Assembly: GCF_023898315.1 (NCBI RefSeq)
Contig: NC_064616.1
Location: 291,489,205-291,553,204, forward strand
Origin: Schistocerca nitens
Lineage: Eukaryota; Arthropoda; Insecta; Orthoptera; Acrididae
Length of the DNA: 64,000 bases
Direction of reading: 5' to 3'
Part shown: in pieces, positions 10,624-20,966 of the stretch
Numbering within the stretch: position 1 is the first letter of the stretch
Layout: each line of letters opens with the position of its first letter
The notes under the pieces: model-generated
What the model was told of the DNA's origin: nothing
The model's database searches: none
What the model saw: only the letters and a program-made list of their open reading frames with translations
Made by a program: the position numbers and the translations under genes

Positions 10624-10698
10624 CACCCTACCGGGGGAGCGTCTCCCGACAGTACGCACTTGGCTGTTTTGACGTTTGGCTGCCGGAAGTCACGTGAC
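10624..10698 (-). repeat. GC-rich dispersed repeat, copy 1
   Basis: On the minus strand this reads GTCACGTGACTTCCGG, then AACGTCAAAACAGCCAAGTG, then a stretch with TGTCGGGAGACGCTC. The same order occurs on the plus strand at 11638-11718. Read in the same relative frame, both copies give VKTAKCVLSGD. It stands out from AT-rich flanks. Function unknown; it could be part of a repeat family or an old promoter-like sequence. Confidence 0.6.
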
Positions 10699-10699
10699 T

Positions 10700-11637
10700 G
10701 TCCCTTCAGTAAACACTTGGCTGCGAGGGCGGTTTTCATGCAGTTGCACCCGTGAAGACTGAAGGAATTAGTTAAGCTTGAAGTAATTTCTATCTTATGT
10801 TTTAGTCCTTCATGTTCAATAAACAGAATTGTGTAAAAGTTCCGCAGTAGGCCCATGTTGAAATTTGCGTAATTGATATATGTGCATACAGATCCGCCGA
10901 AATATTCAGTCGATTAGTGTCGGGCTTTTTTTTCTGTGGATCTTAGATGTTATAACGAAATGTGCGTTAAATATGGAAAATAAATGTGGTTAAAAAGTTA
11001 ACACAAAACTATACTGCTCGTAAGTTTCCTACCGTGGTTTATTTCGCATTCACATGTAGGGCGACCAAACCGGGCAATATGAAGTATTTTTAATATTTTG
11101 GATGACGAAAAGCGGCTTTTGAGTAGCCATAGTATAGTTCCAGCCCTGTACAGAACCTGCATACGGAATGCTGTATGGTGAAAAAAGATCATAACTACAC
11201 CTGAACAGAGTCATAATTTGTACAACTCTATAAGACATCATTAGCTTCCAGCAAAACAAAAAAAACTTCCCTAAACACAACAACTTGACAGCTGAAAAGC
11301 TTGAAAGTGTTTACTCTGAGCTTAGATATAACGTAATGGATAACGCTACATGGCCCAAAAATACTGTGATGTATCGTTTTTTTATTCCAGAGAGTCGCCA
11401 ATATTCCTGTGAAATAATCTTTTCTGTGACAAACAGAAAGAAGAATTAAGTGTAAACGGATCACATACTGCTCAGAAAGTTACTCCCATAATCACAAGCA
11501 GTGCCTGTGTCTTAGAACTAAATTTAGTGTGTTACCACTCTTTATAGAAGTGAAGCCAATTTTACTGTGTCTGTGTAAACATTGGTTATCAGCACAATAA
11601 ACATCAACATGAATGGCGTCTTCGAACAGGATGCCTC
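10700..11637. other. AT-rich DNA between the two GC-rich inverted copies
   Basis: No gene was recognised. Short frames on both strands have no domain that I can identify. The stretch is the spacer of the inverted pair described at its two ends. Confidence 0.4.
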
Positions 11638-11718
11638 GTCACGTGAGACCAACTTCCGGTCAGTAAACGTCAAAACAGCCAAGTGCGTGCTGTCGGGAGA
11701 CACTCCCACCCTACCGGT
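11638..11718 (+). repeat. GC-rich dispersed repeat, copy 2 (inverted to copy 1)
   Basis: This is the plus-strand counterpart of 10624-10698, with a few indels near the CACGTGA motif and a near-identical core of about 50 bp. It lies in a 91-codon open frame (11582-11857) that has no domain I recognise. Confidence 0.6.
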
Positions 11719-11859
11719 CAGAATTTTTAGTATGTTGTTCATGACACTCCCAGCACCTTACGAATACTTGTGGCTGCACGATATCGCCCCGAACCGACAT
11801 TTTTCGGTCTTCATTGACAACCAGGTTAAAACGCTAGAAAGACAGAAAAAACATTAAAA

Positions 11860-12559
11860 AACAAAAAAAATTAAAGTTTAACAGAACGTTATCATCATCT
11901 ACATAAAAGAATTCTGTTTGACCAGAAGATTACAAAACTGTAATTGGATTTCGTCTAGGCAAAGTATTGAACTGGGTTTCCACATACAACAAAAGTGACT
12001 CTACTTAGCCACCACACGAGTGGTGTCACCCATATTGTATGTGTAAACACCCTAATTCCATTGTACCATTGGAGTGACGCCACTTTTAGACATGCCATAA
12101 AATCGTTTTAACTTTGTGACACCACTTTTCTTCCCCAATATTAGAGTTATGTCTTTCGACTGCTATCTCATGACAGAATTTTGAAGCACCATGACAATAT
12201 TTCGATTTTGGTGTTAGTTATTTTGCTACGTGTGTGTTTCAGAGTGTCAGAAAATGTCTAAAAGTTCTTGTTTACAACAGTTGTGTAGTTTATTGAACCA
12301 TACAAGGAGCAATTTTGTTTGTGGAAAGGCAGAAACGAGTGCTATAGAGTTTAACATATCAAGACTGCCTGAAATTGTGTGTCTGTGTGAAAACTTCCTT
12401 GGTTGTGATTAACTTATTACAAAAGCTAAAACGAGGACTATTCACAATGCCTACACCAACCACCACAACAGAACTTCCTGTGGGGGATCTACAGGTCCAT
12501 TTAGCACCCAGAGAATTGATTTCTGACAATTCTGTAACAACTTTACAGTTTTCAGAACG
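11860..12559. other. AT-rich intergenic DNA, nothing recognised
   Basis: No domain, TIR or known repeat was identified. Short frames appear random. Confidence 0.4.
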
Positions 12560-12752
12560 TCGAAATCGATACCTTTGCCTTTCTTGGACAAGTACTCTAG
12601 TGACCAAGCTACCCCAGTATGACTCACGACCCCTCCTCACAGCTTCTATTCAGCCAGTACCTCGTCAGTCGGTAGAGCACTTGCCCATGAAAGGCAAAGA
12701 TCCTGAGTTCGAGCCTCTGTCCAGCACACAGTTTTAATCTGCCAGGAAGTTT
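12560..12752. repeat. Folded-back copy of the tRNA-related repeat
   Basis: The left part (about 12566-12666) is the tRNA-related repeat of 9215-9537 in minus orientation: CCTTTGCCTTTCTTGGACAA, then AAGCTACCCC, then CCAGTACCTCGTC. It is followed at once by a plus-orientation part (about 12667-12752) with GGTAGAGCACTTGCCC, GAGTTCGAG and the terminal CTGCCAGGAAGTTT. The two arms share the box A to box B segment, so they can pair. It looks like a rearranged dimer. Confidence 0.65.
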
Positions 12753-12954
12753 CAACTGTACAGTTGTCAATAAAATAAACTATAGCTTACTTATTACTTT
12801 CTCTCATACATATTTAGAACTACATTCCTACATTTTCTTTAAAATAAAAGCCAGGCAGTTGTGAAAGTTGTATAAATAATGCTACATATTACTTTTCTTA
12901 AGCCAATACAAAAATAAATCATTTTATGCTTTATGGTAAGTGCACAGCTATTAT

Positions 12955-13947
12955 GGTGCCCGATAGTGACCCCACAGGTTCCACAGGATTTACGTCAGGT
13001 GAATTTGGTCACCGAGACATCAACGAGAGTTCACTATAATGAGCCTCAAACCACTGTAGCACGACTCTGGCTTCGAGACACGGATAATTATACTGCTTAA
13101 AAATGACACCGCCATCATTGAACACATCAAGCATGAAGGAATGCAGTTCCTTCGCAGCTCTCAGTGTGTCTTCGATTGCTACCACGGATCCCATGCAAGC
13201 TCAGGAGAATGCCTCCCACAGCATAATACTGCTCCCACCACTCTGCGTCTGTAGCATGCTGTGTGTTTCGAATCTCTGTTCACTTTGGTGACGAATTTGC
13301 GGAGACGACCAGCGACCTAGTGTAACAAAAAGATGATTCATCCGAAGAGCCGACACGTTGGCATTGATCTACGGTCTAATCCCAATCGTCCCGTGCTCAC
13401 TGCAATCACAACCGACGATGTCGTTGGGTAAAGATGTGAACACGTAAGTGTGGTCTGCTACAGAGCTCCATGTTCAACAATATACGATGCACGGTGTGCT
13501 CCGAAATAATTGTGTGTGCAGTGGCATTGTGCTCCAGCAGAGATGCCACAGATCACCGGCTATCCTCCTTTACAGAACAAACAAGCCTCCAAACCCGGTG
13601 TTCTGAGGAGAGTCATGGATGTTCAATCATTTAGCACCTATTGGTATGTTAACTGTCTTTCTACCTCTTTCTGTATATGCTCACGACAGTAGCACATGAA
13701 CATTCGACTAACTTCACCGTTTTAGAGATACTCGTTCACAGGCTCTGCGTAATAATAATCTTTCCTTTGTCAAGTCACTTATCTCAGTGGATTTCCCCAT
13801 TTGAGGACCATATCTTCGCTAATGTAATCCCCCATCCGTGTCTGCTCCGCTTGCATATTTCTTTTACCTCATCATGTGCCCACAACGCCACCTGGTTTCA
13901 TCCAACATAGCAGTGGGTAGTGGTCATAATGTTTTGGCCTATCAGTG
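12955..13947 (-). pseudogene. Decayed Tc1-like element with transposase remnant
   Basis: The right end reads GGTCATAATGTTTTGG, then CCTATCAGTG, followed by TA at 13948-13949. This is close to the ends of a Tc1-like family widespread in animals (TGGTCATAATGTT...). Minus-strand frame 13009-13194 keeps a C-terminal transposase piece: DVFNDGGVIF, then KQYNYPCLEARVVLQWF, where QQDN is expected, so the catalytic Asp is lost. A matching left inverted end was not found near 12950. The copy is old and multiply broken. Confidence 0.65.
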
Positions 13948-13949
13948 TA

Positions 13950-14447
13950 CAGTGTCCCTGCTAAGGGTCTTTAGAAACTTGCTACCTGGCGTTTCATCAG
14001 ATATTTGAAGTTCCGTTTTTGTGGAGTGTAGCTAGAGTCGGCAGAGACAAATACTGCTTGATATGTCTTTCATGCGATGTCCCACGTCGACGAAAAGCGT
14101 CGTTTTGCTTCCCATTACAAGCAAAATAATTTTTAAATCGAAATGCTTCATGCCCATTTGACAGAGCAGTTTCAAATTAATCCGGTGCGATGTACGTTTT
14201 ATTGACATGTATTAACAGGAACAGTCAAACACGAAGAATAACCAGTACTCCAGCAGCGATAGCACAGCCCATCCCCACACTGACCACGGCCCCCATGCAA
14301 CAGCCCTCCTCAAATGCTGCTGGAGTACTGTTTATTCAGGCGTCGCATGAGAGGCTTTTGAGCATTCTTCGCCTGGGCTGATTCCAGCTACTCATTGCAG
14401 GAACTAAATTACAAATATATGCTGAAACACCAGAGAAACTGCGCCTG
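13950..14447. other. Intergenic DNA with a 15-bp perfect inverted repeat
   Basis: CAGTACTCCAGCAGC at 14243-14257 is the exact reverse complement of 14316-14330. Weaker pairing (CGAAGAAT near 14232 with ATTCTTCG near 14364) extends the stem. No coding region was recognised. Confidence 0.5.
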
Positions 14448-14467
14448 ATGCAGCGTAGAAGAGACAC

Positions 14468-14535
<68 letters not shown>

Positions 14536-14588
14536 CTACGTGGAATGTTTATACACACACTGGGTGTCTCTCCTACACTGCATCATTA
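14448..14588. repeat. Inverted repeat enclosing a long (TA)n tract
   Basis: GATGCAGCGTAGAAGAGACA (from about 14446) pairs with a reverse-complement segment at about 14566-14588 (GGTGTCTCTCCTACACTGCA). Most of the enclosed space is a (TA)n run at 14471-14533. The structure would extrude easily as a cruciform. Confidence 0.7.
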
Positions 14589-14676
14589 CAGTGAACTCAC
14601 GTTGATGCCTCAGGGACCAAATTCACCTGATCTGATGTAAATCCTGTGGAACCTATCTGAGTCGCTATCGGGCGCC

Positions 14677-14680
<4 letters not shown>
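14575..14680 (+). repeat. Fragment of the 12955-13947 element, inverted
   Basis: Read as reverse complement, this stretch repeats the left part of the relic at 12955-13045, including TTCCACAGGATTTAC, GGTGAATTTGGT and GAGTTCACT. The same repeat is therefore present twice, in opposite orientation, about 1.6 kb apart. Confidence 0.65.
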
Positions 14681-14725
<45 letters not shown>

Positions 14726-14780
14726 TGTATAGAGATAGAAATGAACAATTGCAGCCCATTATTTACACGAATTACATGAC

Positions 14781-14823
<43 letters not shown>
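14678..14823. repeat. Microsatellites (TA)n and (CA)n
   Basis: A (TA)n run lies at 14678-14720 and a (CA)n run at about 14784-14823. The (CA)n run leads directly into TATATA, where Tc1-like copy B inserted. Confidence 0.95.
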
Positions 14824-14829
<6 letters not shown>

Positions 14830-16251
14830 CACTCCTGGAAATTGAAATAAGAACACCGTGAATTCATTGTCCCACGAAGGGGAAACTTTATTGACACATT
14901 CCTGGGGTCAGATACATCACATGATCACACTGACAGAACCACAGGCACATAGACACAGGCAACAGAGCATGCACAATGTCGGCACTAGTACAGTGTATAT
15001 CCACTTTTCGCAGCAATGCAGGCTGCTATTCTCCCATGGAGACGATCGTAGAGATGCTGGATGTAGTCCTGTGGAACGGCTTGCCATGCCATTTCCACCT
15101 GGCGCCTCAGTTGGACCAGCATTCGTGCTGGACGTGCAGACCGCGTGAGACGACGCTTCATCCAGTCCCAAACATGCTCAATGGGGGACAGATCCGGAGA
15201 TCTTGCTGGCCAGGGTAGTTGACTTACACTTTCTAGAGCACGCTGGGTGGCACGGGATACATGCGGACGTGCATTGTCCTGTTGGAACAGCAAGTTCCCT
15301 TGCCGGTCTAGGAATGGTAGAACGATGGGTTCGATGATGGTTTGGATGTACCGTGCACTATTCAGTGTCCCCTCGACGATCACCAGTGGTGTACGGCCAG
15401 TGTAGGAGATCGCTCCCCACACCATGATGCCGGGTGTTGGCCCTGTGTGCCTCGGTCGTATGCAGTCCAGATTGTGGCGCTCACCTGCACGGCGCCAAAC
15501 ACGCATACGACCATCATTGGCACCAAGGCAGAAGCGACTCTCATTGCTGAAGACGACACGTCTCCATTCGTCCCTCCATTCACGCCTGTCGCCACACCAC
15601 TGGAGGCGGGCTGCACGATGCTGGGGCGTGAGCGGAAGACGGCCTAACGGTGTGCGGGACCGTAGCCCAGCTTCATGGAGACGGTTGCGAATGGTCCTCG
15701 CCGATACCCCAGGAGCAACAGTGTCCCTAATTTGCTGGGAAGTGGCGGTGCAGTCCCCTACGGCACTGCGTAGGATCCTACGGTCTTGACGTGCATCCGT
15801 GCGTCGCTGCGGTCCGGTCCCAGGTCGACGGGCACGTGCACCTTCCGCCGACCACTGGCGACAACATCGATGTACTGTGGAGACCTCACGCCCCACGTGT
15901 TGAGCAACTCGGCGGTACGTCCACCCGGCCTCCCGCATGCCCACTATACGCCCTCGCTCAAAGTCCGTCAACTGCACATACGGTTCACGTCCACACTGTC
16001 GCGGAATGCTACCAGTGTTAAAGACTGCGATGGAGCTCCGTATGCCACGGCAAACTGGCTGACACTGACGGCGGCGGTGCACAAATGCTGCGCAGCTAGC
16101 GCCATTCGACGGCCAACACCGCGGTTCCTGGTGTGTCCGCTGTGCCGTGCATGTGATCATTGCTTGTACAGCCCTCTCGCAGTGTCCGGAGCAAGTATGG
16201 TGGGTCTGACACACCGGTGTCAATGTGTTCTTTTTTCCATTTCCAGGAGTG
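14830..16251 (-). mobile_element. Tc1-like DNA transposon, copy B
   Basis: This is a 1,422-bp full-length element with ends CACTCCTGGAAAT on both sides and TA at 14828-14829 and 16252-16253. It belongs to the same family as 780-2189, on the opposite strand. Both flanks are TATA-rich microsatellite DNA, which gave the TA target. Confidence 0.95.
14985..16007 (-). pseudogene. Tc1-like transposase copy B, start codon and first catalytic Asp lost
   Basis: The reading frame is open over the whole transposase and continues upstream to 16223, but two key positions have changed. At the expected start (16005-16007) the codon is ATT instead of ATG, giving IPRQCGREPY. The first catalytic residue is Asn (FSNESRF) where copy A has Asp. 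The other triad residues are kept (FQQDNARPH and LSPIEHVWDW, 32 residues apart). It retains the ANDG residues missing from copy A. By eye the two proteins differ at about 16 positions over 340. It is probably inactive, although the element ends could still be moved by another transposase. Confidence 0.9.
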
Positions 16252-16365
16252 TATATATCAGGTAAGTTTAGTATTTTAGGTATCTTCGCCAGCTAAGATC
16301 GTTAGGGACAGAGCTTTCGTCGAATTTCTTATTACTTGAGGCGAAGAAAGACGTAAGAACTTTAC

Positions 16366-16502
16366 AAGGAACCTTCCCAGCATTCACCTAGCGTTAACTA
16401 GGAAACTACAGAAAATCTAAATGTGGATGGCTGGTTCTGGGGTTCAACTCAGGTCTCCCAGATATTAGGGCATTAGGCACTACGCAACCCATCTCAGTAC
16501 TT
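16366..16502 (-). repeat. Degenerate SINE-like repeat, tRNA-like part antisense
   Basis: Starting GGAACCTTCCCAGCATTCAC and containing GGATGGCTGGTTCTGGGGTT and a following CAACTCAGGTCTCC, it resembles from memory a common grasshopper repeat whose reverse complement has tRNA-like boxes. It is strongly diverged. Confidence 0.45.
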
Positions 16503-18429
16503 TGATAGAAATGAGAGACAAAAATTATAAGGTTTCATGAAATTGCCAAATAGGAACGTTTATGTTCAATTGTGGTACTTATTAATATTAATGGATATGA
16601 AATTAAACTAAACATGTAAGAACTTTTGATCGCTAAGGTTGGCAATGACAGAGTGCTGCACAATGTTTACCAACTTTTGCCAACAGATAAATCAACTGAT
16701 TTGTATTATAGCTTGTGAAAGTTTTCCTCGCAGTTACGGCCCCTTTTACTGATTGGCATCTGTTGGTAAAAGTCTGAAATCATCATAACATTTGTGTTAC
16801 TTCTGAAGACCCTACCAACCAAGCAGTCAAGTGAAAAATTGTGTTGGAGCAGGATTAATTTCATTTCATCCTCATTACTACAAATAAACAACATACTTGA
16901 ATATACACATATCAATAATGCGCTTTCAAGAAACATTACTCCAGCCACCCTATATCAGAAAACATTAGTTTTTCATCTATCGATGAACACTTAATTCATC
17001 GCCATAAAACATGCAATACCACAGTTCGCCAGTATGTTGAAGAATTTGTAGAAGAATAGTGGTCGAGCACCAAAATTTCTTTTTGCTAAGTCAGTGTGTC
17101 GGAAAACCTATTTGGTTAGTAAATATCATAATACATGAGTGTTATGGAAATTACATGGTTAATGACCATCAGTTTTTATTTTCCATTTAATGATTTTTTT
17201 CCAATATTTACTCTTGTTTCATTTTTATCAGTACAATCATTCTCTGCATTTTGCTGCCCCACTGTCTAAATCGTGTGCTTCCTTCTAGTTCTTTTATTTA
17301 TCATTGCTGAATTTGGCAGTAGAGAGCATGACAGTCATCAAGTGACCATTGTGTAGTAAACTTCATCCGTGAAAGTAAGCGCCACATCTAAATATATTAT
17401 TTGTAATGAAAGTGTTATGGACTGGGTAGATATGACACGGGGAACAAACAAGGCATGCAAAAGTTTATTGAGATGGTTACAACGAGAAGGTTGGTAAATA
17501 TTTTTTTTTTTGGTGAACTGTACCACTGTTGTTCGTGAAAAGTGCAATAAATTTTATTAGAAGGACCATTTTCTTGGAAAACATGTAGTGCAAAATGAAT
17601 CTCACATTTATCGATCATCAGTTCAAGAATTTGACCTGAAAACACACAGTTTATTTTGTGGAGAAGATGCGACACAGGATTACTTGAAAACCGAGATGAA
17701 GAAACCGACTTTTTTTAAATGTAGTTTCCGATGTAACAAAAACATTTTCAAAATCAATGGTGATAAAACCGAATATAGTCTGGGGAACTCAACTGAAATT
17801 TCGAGTAAGCTGTATTGAAGACCATTTCATTGTTGAAGGTACATACCATGGTATTTTGCCTAAATTTAATTTTCTTTTTATGTTGTCAGTTAACTGCACA
17901 TTTAATTTTGTGTTTTACTTAAAGTACATATTTTGCCAAAATGAAACTTTATGTGTGTGATCTACATGGGCTTGTAAACATTTTGCTTTATGGTATTTTC
18001 ATTTGCTGCTATGAAGTTTTACTTTCCTGTTTAGTTATATTTCATTTTCTCTGTGTTGTATGTGTTTTTGTGCACTGCATAGATATTTCTTTTTATTTGT
18101 AATATAAATTTTGTATATGGTGTTGTATAAATGTTAGCTGATAAACATTGTATTTGTGACGCAGTCTGTCCAGCCATGGCTGGTAAACGACGAAGATATA
18201 GTAATAAAGTAATAGCTCTGCGAAAAAGTTTTTCTAATCTGATGTTGCAGTTCACAGTAGCAATGGACGTGCAAAAGATGATGAAATAGATACCTGTCAG
18301 TGTGCATTTCGTTTGTGAACATTTGCAAGCAAATTAAGATGAAGGACAGTTCATAACCTAAGACTTTTGAGGAATTATAATGGATATTTCCCAAAGATCG
18401 AGACGAAACAAAATCGGCTGTTCTTAAAG
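16503..18429. other. Mostly unrecognised DNA, possible decayed ORF of an unknown repeat
   Basis: Around 17588-17818 a plus-strand frame of 76 codons reads EFDLKTHSLFCGEDATQDYL, a style seen in unclassified repeat-encoded proteins. Coding-like character continues weakly near 18170-18425 and resumes after the Tc1-like insertion at 19842. No domain could be assigned. The rest is AT-rich. Confidence 0.3.
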
Positions 18430-18431
18430 TA

Positions 18432-19839
18432 CACTGCTGGCCACCGTAAATGCAACACCCTGAAGGAAGCATCCGAATCAAGTGAAATTTACACCATGGG
18501 TTTGCAGCGATGAGATATGCAACTGATTAGAATTTCAGCGCAGACGCACATCACGCGCGCCTGTGGCGCCACCTCATAGCGCCATTTAAGGCTTGGCGAT
18601 TTCGACGAGTGTACGTTCGGCACGTGTGTTTACCTTGTGGTTGTTTCACAAGACGATCAGTTATGCCTCGTAGACAACAGCGAACATCTTTTGAACAAGT
18701 ATCCGAGTTCGACAGAGGAAGGATAGTGGCTTACCGAGATTGTGGATTATCATACAGAGAAATTGCTAGTCATGTTGGACGAAACCAAACAACTGTAATG
18801 CGGATATGTGACCGTTGGATGCAGGAGGGTACGACGGACCGACGTGGTCGATCGCATTCACCTCGGTGCACCACTGCACGTGCTGATAGGCAAATTGTAC
18901 GCATGGCAGTGACGGATCGCTCAGTGACATCCCGAACAATAGCACAGCACATTGCGTCTGTAACGCATCATCCAGTGTCTGCGCGTACCATTCGACGCCG
19001 TTTACAGCAGAGTGGTCTGTCCGCAAGACGTCCATTGCTTCGTCTACCATTGACGCAGAACCACAGACGTCTCCGTCGCCAATGGTGTGATGACAGACGG
19101 ATGTATACGGCAGAATGGAATGACGTTGTCTTTACTGACAAGGCACGCTTCTGTCTGCAGCACCACGATGGTCGGATTCGAGTGTGGAGACACCGTGGAG
19201 AGAGCATGCTGGACAGCTGCATTATGCACCGCCACACTGGTCTTGCAGCGGGTATTATGGTTTGGGGCGGTATTGGATATTACTCTCGCACGCCTCTAGT
19301 ACGCATTGCAGGTACTTTAAATAGCCGGCGCTACATATCCGAGGTGCTGGAGCCAGTTGTCCTTCCTTACCTTCAGGGCTCGGCCACAGCCATATTTCAA
19401 CAGGATAATGCGCGACCACACGTGGCACGCATTGTCCAAAGGTTCTTCGTCAATAACCAGATTGAATTGCTTCCCTGGCCAGCTCGCTCTCCGGATCTTT
19501 CGCCGATAGAAAACATGTGGTCCATGGTTGGTCAACGAGTGACCCAGATTACTTCCCCAGCTGCCACATCAGATGATCTTTGGCAACGTGTGGAAGCTGC
19601 TTGGGCTGCTGTACCCCAGGAACACATCCAACGTCTCTTTGACTCAATGCCGAGACGTGTGGCAGCAGTGATCTCCAACAATGGCGGCTACTCTGGCTAC
19701 TGTTTCTGGCAGGAACCACATGTCACAGACGTCTGTAAACGTAATCATTTGATACTTGGTCAACATGTTATCTACAAAATAAATCTTGTTGTGCTACCTC
19801 TTGTCTTTCTTGGTGTTGCATTTACGGTGGCCAGCAGTG
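18432..19839 (+). mobile_element. Tc1-like DNA transposon, third family
   Basis: This is a 1,408-bp element with inverted ends of about 27 bp starting CACTGCTGGCCACCGTAAAT, and TA at 18430-18431 and 19840-19841. The ends differ from both other Tc1-like families in the window. It splits a weakly coding-like region. Confidence 0.95.
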
Positions 19840-19847
19840 TAGTATGA
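18663..19847 (+). CDS. Tc1-like transposase, DD34E, extended C-terminus
   Basis: The ATG at 18663 begins MPRRQQRTSFEQ. Helix-turn-helix regions follow (EFDRGRIVAYRDCGLSYREI). The triad is Asp in FTDKARFCL, Asp in FQQDNARPH and Glu in SPIENMWSM, with 34 residues between the last two, as in classical Tc1. The residue after the first Asp is Lys where Glu is usual (TDESRF). The frame is open for 394 aa, about 45 more than typical, because it runs on after NNGGYSGY through the right inverted repeat and stops at 19847 in flanking DNA. This suggests that the normal stop has been lost. Confidence 0.85.
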   Translation: MPRRQQRTSFEQVSEFDRGRIVAYRDCGLSYREIASHVGRNQTTVMRICDRWMQEGTTDRRGRSHSPRCTTARADRQIVRMAVTDRSVTSRTIAQHIASVTHHPVSARTIRRRLQQSGLSARRPLLRLPLTQNHRRLRRQWCDDRRMYTAEWNDVVFTDKARFCLQHHDGRIRVWRHRGESMLDSCIMHRHTGLAAGIMVWGGIGYYSRTPLVRIAGTLNSRRYISEVLEPVVLPYLQGSATAIFQQDNARPHVARIVQRFFVNNQIELLPWPARSPDLSPIENMWSMVGQRVTQITSPAATSDDLWQRVEAAWAAVPQEHIQRLFDSMPRRVAAVISNNGGYSGYCFWQEPHVTDVCKRNHLILGQHVIYKINLVVLPLVFLGVAFTVASSVV

Positions 19848-20162
19848 ATATCTGTTACTAGTTAGACAAATAAATCAGCAAAAGAAAACTATGACATGCT
19901 TTCAAAACACAAGATAATTCATCTTATTTGACAAGTGATATGTGGCCAGAAGCAAAGACCAACAAGAGGGATGCAACTGAATGGTTGAAACTGCAACAGT
20001 AATTTTGAAGAACATTAGACTATGCATTTCAGAAGTGGAGATGCATCTCCTTTCAGACAAGCCACTGGAAAAAATTTGAAAAAGACATCCAGAGTCACTG
20101 AAATTCAGGGCTGACCTGAATTTTTTTAAACACCAACCAAGTGGATTAAATTGGGTTTTGTC
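19842..20162. other. AT-rich flank, possible continuation of an unknown decayed ORF
   Basis: Short coding-like stretches, such as one giving CISEVEMHLLSDKPLEK near 20020, may continue the unrecognised region interrupted at 18432-19839. No family was assigned. Confidence 0.25.
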
Positions 20163-20262
20163 TCGGCAGAGGTTCGAGTCCTCCCTCGGGCATGGGTGTG
20201 TGTGTTTGTCTTTAGGATAATTTATGTTAAATACTGCGTAAGCTTAGGGACTGATGACCTTA
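20163..20262 (+). repeat. 3' fragment of a tRNA-derived SINE
   Basis: GGCAGAGGTTCGAGTCCTCC is a box B-like sequence, followed by CTCGGGCATGGGTGTGTGTG and later AGCTTAGGGACTGATGACCT. It matches the fuller copy at 45338-45527. The 5' tRNA-like half is missing here. Confidence 0.8.
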
Positions 20263-20966
20263 AATTAGGTTTTATTGGATTTTTGGACATTTGATCATAA
20301 TGACATTTAAATAGACCCATAAAATTTTTTTGATTATTTTATACATAAAACTTAGCCATTCTTACAACTACTTTATTAGTGGAAAAGAGGCATCACAAAC
20401 ATTATGCAAGTTGTCGAACTATCAATGGATATTTAAGAAAATCCTGCTACGGAACTCTATAAGAATGTAATAAAGAACGAAATAAAGCAAGTACTATAAC
20501 CTTTTCACTATCTTGCTAGTTCGTTAGAACTATGATTGAGAGAGAGAATGGTATCTGTTCAACATGAAGAAAGTGTAGAAATCTGGCTGATAGAGATGCA
20601 TTCATAATGGATTGGAAATGTTATGTCTTTTAGGATTGCTGATTCTGATTATTTTCCTGCCACTGTGTTTCATGATGCAGTTGTAACACAGTTTCATTAA
20701 AACAATGGTAGAAGGTTATGGGGCTGAAAACAGTCAAGAACAAAGAAAACTTACAAAAAAGGATTTATTACTTTTGTTAAAAGCCTTATTTCGTAATTAC
20801 CTAAGGGCTTGTTTGATCAAAATTAATAAATAATTTAGGTGAGAAAAGAGCTGATAAATTGGTGAAGGTTTATAGAGTTCTGCATACTTTCGAAAAGGGC
20901 TGAATTTTATTTTACAGTCATTTCAATTCCACATCAAGTTGAAGCTTCTGCAAATGTAAATGTTAC
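20263..20966. other. AT-rich intergenic DNA, nothing recognised
   Basis: No long frame, inverted end or known repeat was seen. Confidence 0.4.

Noticed and set aside
14471-14533. CRISPR array or satellite centromere repeat
   Set aside because: The repeats are plain (TA)n and (CA)n microsatellites without spacers.
14665-14856. 63-codon minus-strand frame rich in CV and YI repeats
   Set aside because: It is a translation of the (CA)n and (TA)n microsatellites.
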